Shown piece after piece: positions 51,982-60,639 of a stretch of DNA of 64,000 nucleotides. Below the pieces are notes generated by a model that searched no databases, was not told where the DNA came from, and saw only the letters and a list, made by a program, of their open reading frames with translations. The stretch is taken from assembly GCF_040222815.1 (NCBI RefSeq), contig NZ_JAVKCH010000013.1:186001-250000 (forward strand). The letters run 5' to 3'. Positions within the stretch are counted from its first letter, which is position 1; each line of letters opens with the position of its first letter. The translations under genes were made by a program, and so were the position numbers. This DNA is from Imperialibacter sp040222815 (GTDB lineage Bacteria; Bacteroidota; Bacteroidia; Cytophagales; Cyclobacteriaceae).

Positions 51982-54375
51982 ATGTCTCATCACCTTTTAT
52001 TCTCGCTCCGCAGCCTTTGGAGGTTTCGCTCCACTGCGTTTCTGCAAATTGTTGGCTTTGTAGTTGGCCTGGGCGCCCTCATACCCGTGCTGATGGTATT
52101 GTACTACCACATGCGCTTTGATAAGTTTCACGACAAGGCCGACAGGATTGTCAGGGTAAGCACCCGGGTGAGCCTGCCAGAATCAACCTCGATTTATGCC
52201 GCCACTTCCAAATCGCTGGCGCCGCTGTTGAAAGAGCAAATGGCGGATGTGGAAGAGGTGGTGAGGTACCGCTATATGCCGGCTTCCGTTACCCTGGGTG
52301 ACCAAAACCTGGGGCAGAGCTACCCGCTTTTTGCCGACCCCGGCTTTTTCAATATGTTTTCTGCGCAGGTTGTTGCAGGCAATATTGAAACGGCATTGCA
52401 AACGCCTGACGGACTGGTGATCAACCAAACGACGGCTGTAAGATTTTTTGGAGAGGATGACCCCATCGGGCAGACTGTATCACTTGAAACACCGGCTGGT
52501 AGTTTTTCGGTACAGGTAAAAGCCGTTATCAGAGACTATCCTGAAAATGTTTCTTTTGCTTTCGACATGGCCACCAGTTATTCGCATGCCGAAAATGCCA
52601 TGAGAGACAACGTCGGCGCTCTTGTGCCTGGCAATTTTACCTACCTGTTAATGAAAGCCACGACGGATGAGACCCTGCTTGCGGAGGAATTCGCCAGCAT
52701 CACAGAAAAACATTTCCCTGAAGGGATGAGAGACGTAATGAGTCTGCTTCCGGTGGCCTTCACCGAGGTTCATTATACCAATGGCCACCAGTTTGACTCC
52801 GGGAGGAAAGGAAGCAAGCTCAACGACCTGGCATTGGGCGTGCTGGCCGCCTTTCTGCTACTGGTGAGCATTGCCAACTATGTGAACCTGGCCACTGCCT
52901 TGCTCATGAGGCGGTCCAAAGAGCTGGCCATCCGCAAAATTATGGGAGAGCCTGTTGGCCAGCAGTATGGTCAGCTGCTTGTAGAATCTGTTTGCATGCT
53001 GTCGCTGGTCATCCTTTTGATCAATGTCCTTACGTTCTTTCTGGTGCCTGAAATTGAAGCCATGCTAAACATTACTTTGAGAACTGGGCTCTTCACAGGT
53101 GTCAGGTATTACCTGTTCACTTTCTTTTTTGGTCTCGCCGTGGCAGGTGTTTCGAGTGTCATCCCGTTTTGGTTGGTGTCCCGTACCATTTCTGTCACCA
53201 ACCTCAAGGGAGCAGTAGCTGGTCACTCAAGGTTGAGTCTTCGCTATGGTCTCCTGGGCCTTCAGTTGATCGTTTCCGTACTTTTTGCAGTGATCGCCCT
53301 TGGCATGGATGAGCAGCTGCGGTTTATCAAAAACAAAGACCTTGGCTTCAGCAAAGAACATGTAGTAACGATGAGCATCACCGATCCTCAGGTAAATGCG
53401 AAGGCCGATGCCATCAAGCAGGCTTTTCTGCAGCAGTCATTTGTAAAAGCAACCTCCATATCGCTCACTCCCATTACCGGCGACCATGTGCGGGCGCAGT
53501 TCAGGCTTGGAGCAGACAGCACCGGAGCCACCCCGATGATGAATGCGAACTACGTTGATGCGGATTTTGATGAGGTGTATCAGGTAAAACTCGTGGCCGG
53601 GCGGTTTTTCTCCAAAGAGTTCGCATCTGACATCGGCCGTGCGTTTGTGCTCAACAAAAAGGCCGTTGAGGCGTTCGGCTTCGATTCCCCCCAGGCTGCC
53701 GTTGGCCAAACGCTCTCCAAAGTGCTTGCCGATTCGCTGAACACAGGCACGATCATAGGAGTGATGGAAGACTACCACTTTCAGTCGCTGTACCAGGAGC
53801 TGGAGCCAATGATTTGGCAAATTGTGCCTGCATCTTCCCGCAATCTGCTTGCCGTGAAACTGGACGAAGGGGACGTGGAGGAGAAAAAGAAAAAGCTGGG
53901 GGCTGTGCTGAACGATCTTGGCATCACCCAGGAAGTTGAATTCACCTCGCTCACTGATGCTCTCGACATGGCCTACAGAGAAGACGACCGGCTCTCTTTT
54001 TTCATCCGGCTCTCTGCCGGTGTGATTGTGCTTATTTCTCTGCTGGGTGTTTTTGGGCTGGCTGCGTTTATTTTGGAAACGAGAAGAAAAGAGATGGGCA
54101 TACGCAAACTGCTGGGAGCGGACTTGTGGCATATCATGGTTCAAATGGGTCGCCCATTTGCCGCTGTGTTGGCAGTTGGTCTTGTTGTGGGAGGTCCTGT
54201 TTCCTATTATTTTCTCGGCAACTGGCTCAACTCATTCGCCTTTCATGTAAGTGCCTCCTTGTGGTATGTGCCAGCAGCAGCGATATTGATCGGCGTGCTT
54301 ATGGCAACCTCGGTGTACCGGCAGGTAAACAAGGCCGCAGCTACCAACCCGGCGGAAGTGCTGCGGGAAGAATGA
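51982..54375 (+). CDS. MacB/FtsX-type ABC transporter permease
   Basis: A 797-residue inner-membrane protein with two MacB-like periplasmic domains and two FtsX helix blocks. The first helix is FLQIVGFVVGLGALIPVLMVL near residue 18; the middle block includes LALGVLAAFLLLVSIANYVNLA and RSKELAIRKIMGE; the last includes LETRRKEMGIRKLLGA and ends in TNPAEVLREE. It has no PadR-linked prefix domain and no regulator gene beside it, unlike the paralogue at 8815. No ATPase partner is visible in the window. A palindrome covers the upstream region. Confidence 0.92.
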   Translation: MSHHLLFSLRSLWRFRSTAFLQIVGFVVGLGALIPVLMVLYYHMRFDKFHDKADRIVRVSTRVSLPESTSIYAATSKSLAPLLKEQMADVEEVVRYRYMPASVTLGDQNLGQSYPLFADPGFFNMFSAQVVAGNIETALQTPDGLVINQTTAVRFFGEDDPIGQTVSLETPAGSFSVQVKAVIRDYPENVSFAFDMATSYSHAENAMRDNVGALVPGNFTYLLMKATTDETLLAEEFASITEKHFPEGMRDVMSLLPVAFTEVHYTNGHQFDSGRKGSKLNDLALGVLAAFLLLVSIANYVNLATALLMRRSKELAIRKIMGEPVGQQYGQLLVESVCMLSLVILLINVLTFFLVPEIEAMLNITLRTGLFTGVRYYLFTFFFGLAVAGVSSVIPFWLVSRTISVTNLKGAVAGHSRLSLRYGLLGLQLIVSVLFAVIALGMDEQLRFIKNKDLGFSKEHVVTMSITDPQVNAKADAIKQAFLQQSFVKATSISLTPITGDHVRAQFRLGADSTGATPMMNANYVDADFDEVYQVKLVAGRFFSKEFASDIGRAFVLNKKAVEAFGFDSPQAAVGQTLSKVLADSLNTGTIIGVMEDYHFQSLYQELEPMIWQIVPASSRNLLAVKLDEGDVEEKKKKLGAVLNDLGITQEVEFTSLTDALDMAYREDDRLSFFIRLSAGVIVLISLLGVFGLAAFILETRRKEMGIRKLLGADLWHIMVQMGRPFAAVLAVGLVVGGPVSYYFLGNWLNSFAFHVSASLWYVPAAAILIGVLMATSVYRQVNKAAATNPAEVLREE

Positions 54376-54381
54376 AAGCCC

Positions 54382-54852
54382 TTAGTTGTCGTTGAACTGT
54401 TCTTTGATGGAGTTCAGCGCTTTGGTGAGTGAGTCTACCTGCTGCGGAAACTCGTTCCAGGCAAAGGAGATGGAATTTTCAATGCCTCCCGATTTGATAT
54501 CGAGCCAATAGTCGCAGCCATCGTAGCAGCGGGCGCAAGATTCCAGCTCCAGTTCGCCGAACTCCTGCAGTGGCACGAGCCCAATGAGGTTTTCCCAGCC
54601 CTTTTGGGTAAAGGCCTGTTCAATGATTTCTGTTTTTGGATCGCCAGCTCCCCAGGTGGTTCTCTTGTAGATGAGCTTATTGGGTGTTACAGCCAGCGAG
54701 TCCAAACATACGCCCGCACAAAGCCCACACGAAATGCCGGTTTTAATGTATTCACTTTCCGACTTTAGCTTGACGGAAAGAAGTTCTTCGTCCTCACTGC
54801 CGCAGGCTCCGAGAATAACAGCAGCTGTAACAAAAAGCAGAATGGCTCTCAT
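54382..54852 (-). CDS. Cysteine-rich lipoprotein of unknown function
   Basis: A 156-residue lipoprotein, lipobox LGAC with Cys at 16. Two Cys clusters stand out: CGLCAGVC at about 42-49 and CARCYDGCDYW at about 105-115. The spacing suggests disulfide pairs or a metal/redox site. No family was recognised for certain; the first cluster recalls DUF6438-type lipoproteins. The gene converges on the FtsX gene with a 6-nt gap and is followed upstream by a methyltransferase gene on the same strand. Confidence 0.65.
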   Translation of the reverse strand: MRAILLFVTAAVILGACGSEDEELLSVKLKSESEYIKTGISCGLCAGVCLDSLAVTPNKLIYKRTTWGAGDPKTEIIEQAFTQKGWENLIGLVPLQEFGELELESCARCYDGCDYWLDIKSGGIENSISFAWNEFPQQVDSLTKALNSIKEQFNDN

Positions 54853-54903
54853 AAGTTCGACTGTTTGGATAGAAGACCCTTGATCAAAAGAGAAAGTTGT
54901 AAC

Positions 54904-55821
54904 TCAGTGGATCGGCTTTTTGCCGGAAACCAGATACATCAGGGCACCGCCGGCGGAATGGAAGTCGTTGTTTTTGAGTGCCTCAAAGATCCTTTCTGCA
55001 TGACCCTCGTATTTTTGATGGTACTCGTCGTAAAAGGAGAGATATCTGTCCCCGAAAGCCTCAAAATAAAATAGGTCAGAATTATTCATCACATCGCCGG
55101 CGTTGCCTTTTTTCCAATGCTTCGCAGTGGCCATTTGTTCCTGGGTGTCGTAGGGCGGCACCATCACAATGGCTTTGTCAGACAAGCGAACGTCTATTTT
55201 TTCAAAGCCCTGCTTCGATAGCATGCCGGGCAGCAGGTCGCCAAGGGAGTTGTCGCCAAAGCCCAGCCTTTTCTTTCCCTGCTCCACAATCAGGGCATAC
55301 TTCACATGGTCAACCATCTCGTCGATGGCGGTGTGTTCCGACTCGGACGTTCTCAGCAGGCTCTGAATTCTATTATTCGGCTCCACACAGAGAATAGTGC
55401 CTCCCGGCTTCAACACCCGCTTCATTTCTTCGATGGCTTTTGTGGGGTTGCCCACGTGGATCAGCACCGTTTGGCAGGTAACAATATCAAAGGACGCATC
55501 CTCAAACGGGAGGTTCATGGCGTCGCCCTGAGAGAGTTCGAACCAGGCAGCCTGCTCCTTAAAAAAGCGCTTGAGCTCGGCCGATCCTTTTGCCCAGGTG
55601 GGATCCTTGTCCACACCCACCACATAGGCTGGCTTGCCCAGGTAAGGAGTAAGAATCTTGCTCCAGTGGCACTGGCCACAGCCGACATCAAGCAGGGAGG
55701 TGTGCTTACTCAGCTTGATCCTTTTAGCCATCAAATCGATAAAACCCTTGTTCCACCAGAAATTCCGGTAGTCGGCGAATTGGTTTTCTGAATGAGGGGT
55801 TTTAATCGAGGACTCAGGCAT
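54904..55821 (-). CDS. Class I SAM-dependent methyltransferase
   Basis: A 305-residue enzyme, starting at MPESSIKTPHSENQF; an in-frame TTG two codons earlier is weaker. Motif I is LLDVGCGQCHWSKIL, the acidic residue ending beta2 is in VVGVDKDP, and the NLPFEDASFDIVTCQTVLIH segment and EEMKRVLKPGG complete the SAM-binding Rossmann fold of the Methyltransf_11 type. Target unknown. The small C-terminal extension of about 80 residues is helical (NNSDLFYFEAFGDRYLSFY). It lies 51 nt upstream of the Cys-rich lipoprotein on the same strand. Confidence 0.9.
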   Translation of the reverse strand: MPESSIKTPHSENQFADYRNFWWNKGFIDLMAKRIKLSKHTSLLDVGCGQCHWSKILTPYLGKPAYVVGVDKDPTWAKGSAELKRFFKEQAAWFELSQGDAMNLPFEDASFDIVTCQTVLIHVGNPTKAIEEMKRVLKPGGTILCVEPNNRIQSLLRTSESEHTAIDEMVDHVKYALIVEQGKKRLGFGDNSLGDLLPGMLSKQGFEKIDVRLSDKAIVMVPPYDTQEQMATAKHWKKGNAGDVMNNSDLFYFEAFGDRYLSFYDEYHQKYEGHAERIFEALKNNDFHSAGGALMYLVSGKKPIH

Positions 55822-55902
55822 TTTCAACGATAATCTTTAAAGACTGGTAACTATTAAACAAGATGGCAAACCAAACTGGCAGACTTTCTTAACAACAGAC
55901 AA

Positions 55903-55934
55903 TAAAAAAAGTGGTTCATTGTCTGAACCACTTT
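55903..55934 (-). terminator. Rho-independent terminator of the RRM gene
   Basis: On the minus strand AAAGTGGTTCA pairs with TGAACCACTTT (55924-55934 with 55908-55918), loop GACAA, then seven Ts. It sits 29 nt after the RRM gene stop. Confidence 0.9.
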
Positions 55935-55962
55935 GTTAATTTCTTTTAGCGATTGAAAGTTC

Positions 55963-56361
55963 TCAGTAATCAGAGTCACGATTGCCACGGCCGTATCCGC
56001 CGCCGCCGCCGCCACGGTTGAAGCCTCCGCCACCACCGCCACCACGGTTGTAGCCTCCGCCACCACCGCCTCCGCCACGATTGAATCCGCCGCCACCGCC
56101 GCTTCTTCTTTCGCCTTCTGGTTTCGGCTCTGACTTATTCACTACTATAGCTCTTCCTTTTACTTCGGCGCCATTTAATTCTTTGATCGCTTTCTGAGCA
56201 GCCTCATCATCGGGCATCTCAACAAAACCAAACCCTTTGCTTCTACCCGTGAATTTGTCTGTGATAATCTTTACAGAAGAAACCTCACCGTAGTCTTCGA
56301 AATAACCTTTTAATTCAGCCTCTTCAATACTGTAAGGGAGACTGCCAACGAAAATATTCAT
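55963..56361 (-). CDS. RRM RNA-binding protein with Gly-rich tail
   Basis: A 132-residue protein. One RRM covers residues 1-80: RNP2 is IFVGSL (3-8) and RNP1 is KGFGFVEM (42-49), with FEDYGEVSSVKI between. Residues about 92-132 are almost pure Gly with Asn-Arg breaks (GGGGYNRGGGGG). This is the bacterial glycine-rich RRM type, often cold-induced in cyanobacteria and Bacteroidota, acting as an RNA chaperone. The 5' flank is long and AT-rich (a CAAAATTA at 56482-56489, a minus-strand TAATTTTG -7 match), consistent with a 5' UTR of about 120 nt. Confidence 0.95.
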   Translation of the reverse strand: MNIFVGSLPYSIEEAELKGYFEDYGEVSSVKIITDKFTGRSKGFGFVEMPDDEAAQKAIKELNGAEVKGRAIVVNKSEPKPEGERRSGGGGGFNRGGGGGGGGYNRGGGGGGGFNRGGGGGGYGRGNRDSDY

Positions 56362-56575
56362 GCCTTATTAGTTAAATAAATTTTTATAAATGTAGCGGAT
56401 TTAAAACGAAATACTAGTTTTTTGAAAACTTAATCTAAGCGCCGGTATTTTGAAAAAATTCGCTTAAAGGAAAATAGGCAACAAAATTAACAATATGTCA
56501 CGCTCCTGTTGCCGCCAACATGTGTTGATTCACCTCACCTTTCAGGTATTCTTAAGTTCGGAAACAAGCGCTTTT

Positions 56576-57025
56576 TCAGGCTTCTTTCAGTTTTTTTAAA
56601 GCAACGGCATTCATGCAATACCTCAGGCCGGAAGGGGCAGGGCCGTCAGGAAACACATGACCCAGGTGGGCGTCGCAGGTGTTGCAAACAGTTTCGATGC
56701 GGTACATCCCGTGGCTCTTATCGGCGATATAGCCGATGCTATTTTCTTTCACAGGTTGGGTAAAAGACGGCCAGCCGGTGCCCGACTCAAACTTCTCCGA
56801 GGCATCGAACAGCAGCGTGCCACAGCAAACGCAGCCATATTGCCCGGGCTCAAAAAGGCTGCACATTTCCGAGCTGAAAGCCCGTTCTGTTCCCTTGAGC
56901 CGTGTTACCTGGTATTCCTCCGGTGTAAGCTTTGCCTTCCATTCGGCTTCTGTGAGCGTTACTTTTCTATCCGGTGCAGGGTTGCCATTTTTGGCGAAGT
57001 TTGTTATATCAGTCCACTTAAGCAT
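56576..57025 (-). CDS. msrB: Peptide-methionine (R)-S-oxide reductase
   Basis: A 149-residue stand-alone MsrB. Zinc is bound by C65/C68 (CVCC) and C114/C117 (CNTC). The catalytic Cys is C137 in LRYCMNAVALKKL, preceded by the family's GTGWPSF and DAHLGHVF segments. It restores oxidised methionine (R epimer) with thioredoxin. No leader is present, so it is cytoplasmic. It is monocistronic and divergent from the lipoprotein gene at 57120. The active-site surroundings (CMNAVAL) differ slightly from the more common CxNSASL. Confidence 0.95.
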   Translation of the reverse strand: MLKWTDITNFAKNGNPAPDRKVTLTEAEWKAKLTPEEYQVTRLKGTERAFSSEMCSLFEPGQYGCVCCGTLLFDASEKFESGTGWPSFTQPVKENSIGYIADKSHGMYRIETVCNTCDAHLGHVFPDGPAPSGLRYCMNAVALKKLKEA

Positions 57026-57119
57026 ATGAGAGTTCTTTTTGGTGAATGAGTAACAGCAATTGGTGGGGAATAGTTTTTGAACGAATTTGATTTAAATTTA
57101 TGTAGGATCAAGGTTTGAA

Positions 57120-57767
57120 ATGAAAGAAGTGAGATGCTTGGTATTTTTTTCTAGTTTTTTGTGGGCATGCTCACCCACGCTTACACCATTAGAGAGTCAG
57201 AAAATGGCTTCTTGTGTCTGCCCCTCTCTGACTACACAAAATTTTCAAATTGAAAGAGAATACTGGGAGTCCGTTGCTTCTCAAAGCTATCCGCAGGACT
57301 GGGAAATGTACTTCAACCAAATTGAGAAACAATGGAATTACTTGAATGTTGATCCAATTGATAACACCTCCGTGGACGGGTATCGATTAACAACCTACCC
57401 ACCGTTTACTCCAGGCTGGTCAGAAAGGCTTTATGCAAAAGGCGATTCCGTGGCAGGAAGAATTCATTTTCCAGACAAAGAAGTCGTTGTAATAGGAGAC
57501 TTTACTATTTCGAGGCTTAGTTGGCCGGATTTGGAGAAAGCTATGGACTCACTGTTTTGGAATCAACCATTTGAGTCGCTAAATCCACAGCCCGTAAGCG
57601 ATGGAACGGCCTATTATATTGAAGGCTATCGCAATGGGGAGTACAAAATGATTGGGCGGGCCAGCATAAATATGAGAGAAGAGCACGCAGCGTTATTTTC
57701 TTACTTCACGAACATTGGTGGATTTCCCGGTGAAAAATGCTCGCCCAAGAAAATGGGATGCCAATAA
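57120..57767 (+). CDS. Lipoprotein-like protein of unknown function
   Basis: A 215-residue protein; MKEVRCLVFFSSFLWACSP gives a plausible lipobox with Cys at 17. The mature region has two further Cys (SCVCPSL) and a C-terminal KCSPKKMGC pair. The middle has beta-type segments (EVVVIGDFTISRLSW, YYIEGYRNGEYKMIG). No domain was recognised. It reads as a solitary gene followed by a GC-rich hairpin region. Confidence 0.55.
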   Translation: MKEVRCLVFFSSFLWACSPTLTPLESQKMASCVCPSLTTQNFQIEREYWESVASQSYPQDWEMYFNQIEKQWNYLNVDPIDNTSVDGYRLTTYPPFTPGWSERLYAKGDSVAGRIHFPDKEVVVIGDFTISRLSWPDLEKAMDSLFWNQPFESLNPQPVSDGTAYYIEGYRNGEYKMIGRASINMREEHAALFSYFTNIGGFPGEKCSPKKMGCQ

Positions 57768-57787
57768 GTCTTAAAACGTCTATCCCT

Positions 57788-57945
57788 GGGCTGTCCCCCG
57801 ACGGCCCTTCTCCGAACGCTTCCGACCTGTCAGGGGACAGGCCGGGGAGCTTGGGAATAAGTTGCAAGAGGAGGAATAAAGTTTGAGCCCAAGGGCTGTG
57901 TCCCCCGACAGCCCACTATCCAATTCCAACCTGTCTCATGACAGG
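57788..57945. repeat. Duplicated two-hairpin GC-rich unit
   Basis: Each unit has two stems. Unit 1: GGGCTGTC/GACGGCCC (57788-57807) and CCTGTC-AGGG-GACAGG (57826-57841). Unit 2: GGGCTGTGTC/GACAGCCC (57893-57914) and CCTGTC-TCAT-GACAGG (57930-57945). The units are about 105 bp apart and differ in loops while keeping the stems. The rest of the 300-nt gap before the Kelch gene shows no gene. Confidence 0.55.
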
Positions 57946-58068
57946 CCTGGGCTGCTGACCCAAGAATCTCACCCTTCTTCCCTCTTTCTCTGGCAAAGCA
58001 TAGCTTCAATCTTGTATCTTTACTTTTGAACCGTTATCTGAAACGCTAAACAAATAATTTCCCTGGTT

Positions 58069-59037
58069 ATGAAAACGACCCTTGCCTTTGTAGTAATAGT
58101 AGCACTTTCAACCACCTGTGCCCTGGCGCAAAGCTGGCAAAAAGTGACACCTACCAACGAGTGTACCAATCGCCACGAGAACTCACTCACCGCTATTGAC
58201 AATAAGCTGGTGCTGGTGGGTGGCAGAGGCGTGAAGCCGGTGGAGTCTTTTGATATAAAAACCAACACCTGGACAAAACATGTGGAAACTCCCCTGGAGA
58301 TGAGCCATTTTCAGGCTATCACCTACAAAGGAGAAATGTGGGTGATAGGCGCTTTCACAGGAGGCTATCCTCATGAGGTGCCTATTCCTGATGTGTATAT
58401 TTTTAACCTCGAAAAGAACGAATGGCGCAAAGGTCCGTCGATCCCCGAAGATCGTCGGAGGGGTGCAGCGGGGGCTTTCGTGTACAAAAACAAGATTTAC
58501 ATCATTTGCGGAGAAACAGATGGCCACTGGGATGGTACGAATGCCTGGTTCGACGAGTACGACCCAAAGACCAACAGATGGAGGAGGTTGGCTGATGCGC
58601 CGCACATCCGTGACCACGTGGGCGCTTCTGTGGTAGGCGACAAGCTCTACCTCGCTGGAGGTCGTCGCTCAACAGCCAAAATTCAGCAGGTGCTTAACCT
58701 TACCGAGCCGGCAGTGGATGTGTATGACTTCAAAACAGGCCAGTGGTCGACGCTTAGTGAGGCGCAGAACCTGCCGACGAAAAGGGCAGGGGCTTCGTCG
58801 GTGGTGTTGGGCAAAAAGGTACTGATTATAGGGGGTGAAAGCGATGCCCAGGAAGAGTCGCATGCGAACGTGGAAGCTTTCAACACGCAAACCATGCAGT
58901 GGGAGATCCTTCCGATGCTCAACAAGGGGCGCCATGGTACTGGCGCTGTGAACGTAAAAGGCAAGATCTACACAGTGGCCGGCTCAGGCAATCGTGGTGG
59001 CGGCCCCGAGCTGAATAGTATTGAGGTTTTCGAGTAG
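58069..59037 (+). CDS. Exported Kelch-repeat protein
   Basis: A 322-residue protein with signal peptide (MKTTLAFVVIVALSTTCALAQ). Five Kelch blades follow, each with the GG/G-G doublet and a late Trp, for example LVLVGGRGVKPVESFD, IYIICGETDGHWDG, LYLAGGRRSTAKI, VLIIGGESDAQEES and IYTVAGSGNRGG. A six-blade propeller closed by the N-terminal strand is likely. Periplasmic or secreted; NanM-type mutarotases share the fold, but no epimerase feature can be claimed. It converges on the BNR protein, with the hairpin array between them. Confidence 0.9.
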   Translation: MKTTLAFVVIVALSTTCALAQSWQKVTPTNECTNRHENSLTAIDNKLVLVGGRGVKPVESFDIKTNTWTKHVETPLEMSHFQAITYKGEMWVIGAFTGGYPHEVPIPDVYIFNLEKNEWRKGPSIPEDRRRGAAGAFVYKNKIYIICGETDGHWDGTNAWFDEYDPKTNRWRRLADAPHIRDHVGASVVGDKLYLAGGRRSTAKIQQVLNLTEPAVDVYDFKTGQWSTLSEAQNLPTKRAGASSVVLGKKVLIIGGESDAQEESHANVEAFNTQTMQWEILPMLNKGRHGTGAVNVKGKIYTVAGSGNRGGGPELNSIEVFE

Positions 59038-59041
59038 AAAG

Positions 59042-59457
59042 ATTAAAGAGGTTACTCTAGCCTCAGAGAAAGTGTAACCTCTTTGATCTTTAAGAATGAT
59101 CGGTTACTGACTAAAGAGGTTACAACTGCAGGGACGTAGAGAGTAACCTCTTTAGTTCAAGCCGTTACCATTAAAGAGGTTACTCTGCCCCAGAGAAAGT
59201 CGTAACCTCTTTAACCTTCAGGAAACGATTCGTTACTGACTAAAGAGGTTACATCTGTAGGGACGCATAGAGTAACCTCTTTAGTTCAAGCCGTCGCAAT
59301 TAAAGAAGTTACTCTGCCCCAGAGAAAGTGTAACCTCTTTACTTCGAGAACGATTCCCCACAAACTAAAGAGGTTACATCGGCAGGGACGCATAGAGTAA
59401 CCTGTTTAGCTCAAGGGGTTGCATCAGCAGGGAGGTAGAGAGAACCTCTTTAGTTGT
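59042..59457. repeat. Array of seven alternating hairpin units (A-B-A-B-A-B-B')
   Basis: Units begin near 59042, 59111, 59170, 59240, 59299, 59365 and 59415. Most have a left arm AAAGAGGTTAC and right arm GTAACCTCTTT. A units carry CTCTGCCCCAGAG in the loop; B units carry TGTAGGGACGCATAGAG or close variants. The A+B period is 125-129 bp. The last unit has lost most of its left arm. The array fills the gap between two converging genes and overlaps the stop codon of the BNR gene. Confidence 0.85.
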
Positions 59458-60541
59458 TTACCAAAAAGCTCTTAAATGCAATCTTCTGGCGTTTCCAGGT
59501 GTAGGTAACAGCCACGGTGTCGCCGTACTGGATGATGGCGGGGTAGGAGAACTCCTCTTCTTCCGTGCCTTTGTCGATATCTACAATGGTGGGCCAGGTG
59601 AGGCCGTTGTCGGTCGAAACGCCGAGTGAGAGCGGCGACCGTGAACCCCAGTTGCCGGACGTATTGTTGAAGGCCAGGGCCAGTGTGCCACCGGGCAGCT
59701 TCACCACGTCGATGCCGCTATTGGGATTGGGTAGCTCTGTTTTGTACACCGGCGACCAGGTCACACCACCGTCTTCCGAATCGCTGCGGCAGATGGCACC
59801 AGCCGAGCTCCTCAGCAGCATGTGCACCTTGCCCGGAGCGGATTCCCACAAAGTAGGTTGAATGATGCCCTCGCCTTCGATGGCTGTTCTGTCGAGGGGC
59901 AGAAACTCAGATTTCGTCCATGTTTGTCCGTTGTCGGTGCTGCGATCCACAAAAGCGTCCCACACCCTGTTGGTTTCCTTTGACGAGCCCGACAGCAGGG
60001 TGCCGTCTGCCAGGGTGATGGGCTTGTTTCTCACCGGGCCCCGGCCTCCTTTGTCGCCAGCCACCAGCTCAGCGGGTTCCGACCAGCTTTCGCCGTTGTC
60101 GGTGGTGCGGATCCACCAGGTTTCCCAGTTGTCGATGGTTTTGCCTACTTTGAAGTAGAGGATGATGCTTCCGGAAGCTTCCTTGAAAAGCACCGGGTTC
60201 CAATGGGCGTCTTCACGAATTTTGGCGACTTCAACAGGCCTTGAGAAGCTGCCTGCGTTGCCTTTGGTCAGCCAAATGCCTACGTCGTCGTGCTTTTCGT
60301 GGGTGCCGCCAAACCAGGCTACGAGGAAATTGCCGTCGTTGGTGCGCACGAGGGTGGAGGCGTGGGCCTGGGCAAAGTCACGGTGGTCGCCGAAAACGAA
60401 GTCGGAGGCGAGCGGCGTGACGGTGGGTTGGGGTTGTTTTTCCGTCGTTTGTTTTGTTTCTGGTTTGCAAGAATCCATAAACGTCAAAATTGTTATAAGG
60501 ATACTTGTTGTTTGGATGCTTTTTCGGAAGACAGTGCTCAT
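59450..60541 (-). CDS. BNR-repeat (sialidase-like) lipoprotein
   Basis: A 363-residue lipoprotein with lipobox DSC (Cys about 25, TFMDSC). The mature protein is a six-blade propeller with Asp boxes: TTDNGESW, STDNGQTW, SEDGGVTW and STDNGLTW. This is the BNR_2 family, often labelled exo-alpha-sialidase. I do not see the FRIP motif that marks true GH33 sialidases, so another glycan substrate or pure binding is possible. Its last codons extend into the hairpin array. It may share a function with the converging Kelch protein, but this is not shown. Confidence 0.82.
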   Translation of the reverse strand: MSTVFRKSIQTTSILITILTFMDSCKPETKQTTEKQPQPTVTPLASDFVFGDHRDFAQAHASTLVRTNDGNFLVAWFGGTHEKHDDVGIWLTKGNAGSFSRPVEVAKIREDAHWNPVLFKEASGSIILYFKVGKTIDNWETWWIRTTDNGESWSEPAELVAGDKGGRGPVRNKPITLADGTLLSGSSKETNRVWDAFVDRSTDNGQTWTKSEFLPLDRTAIEGEGIIQPTLWESAPGKVHMLLRSSAGAICRSDSEDGGVTWSPVYKTELPNPNSGIDVVKLPGGTLALAFNNTSGNWGSRSPLSLGVSTDNGLTWPTIVDIDKGTEEEEFSYPAIIQYGDTVAVTYTWKRQKIAFKSFLVNN

Positions 60542-60639
60542 ATGGGATCGGAATAAGTTACTGCCATCTAGGTTAGCTTTATACTATCAAGCAGCATAGG
60601 TTGTCTAAAGTTTCTTTTTGTCCTCAAGCCGGACGGGCT

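Noticed and set aside
55854..56096. Ala/Val-rich frame overlapping the RRM gene tail
   Set aside because: It is an alternate-frame reading of the Gly-rich triplet tract on the same strand; the RRM frame is clearly the coding one.
59042..59457. Possible CRISPR array
   Set aside because: The repeats are long hairpins of two alternating types, the intervals are themselves repeated rather than unique, and no cas gene is present.
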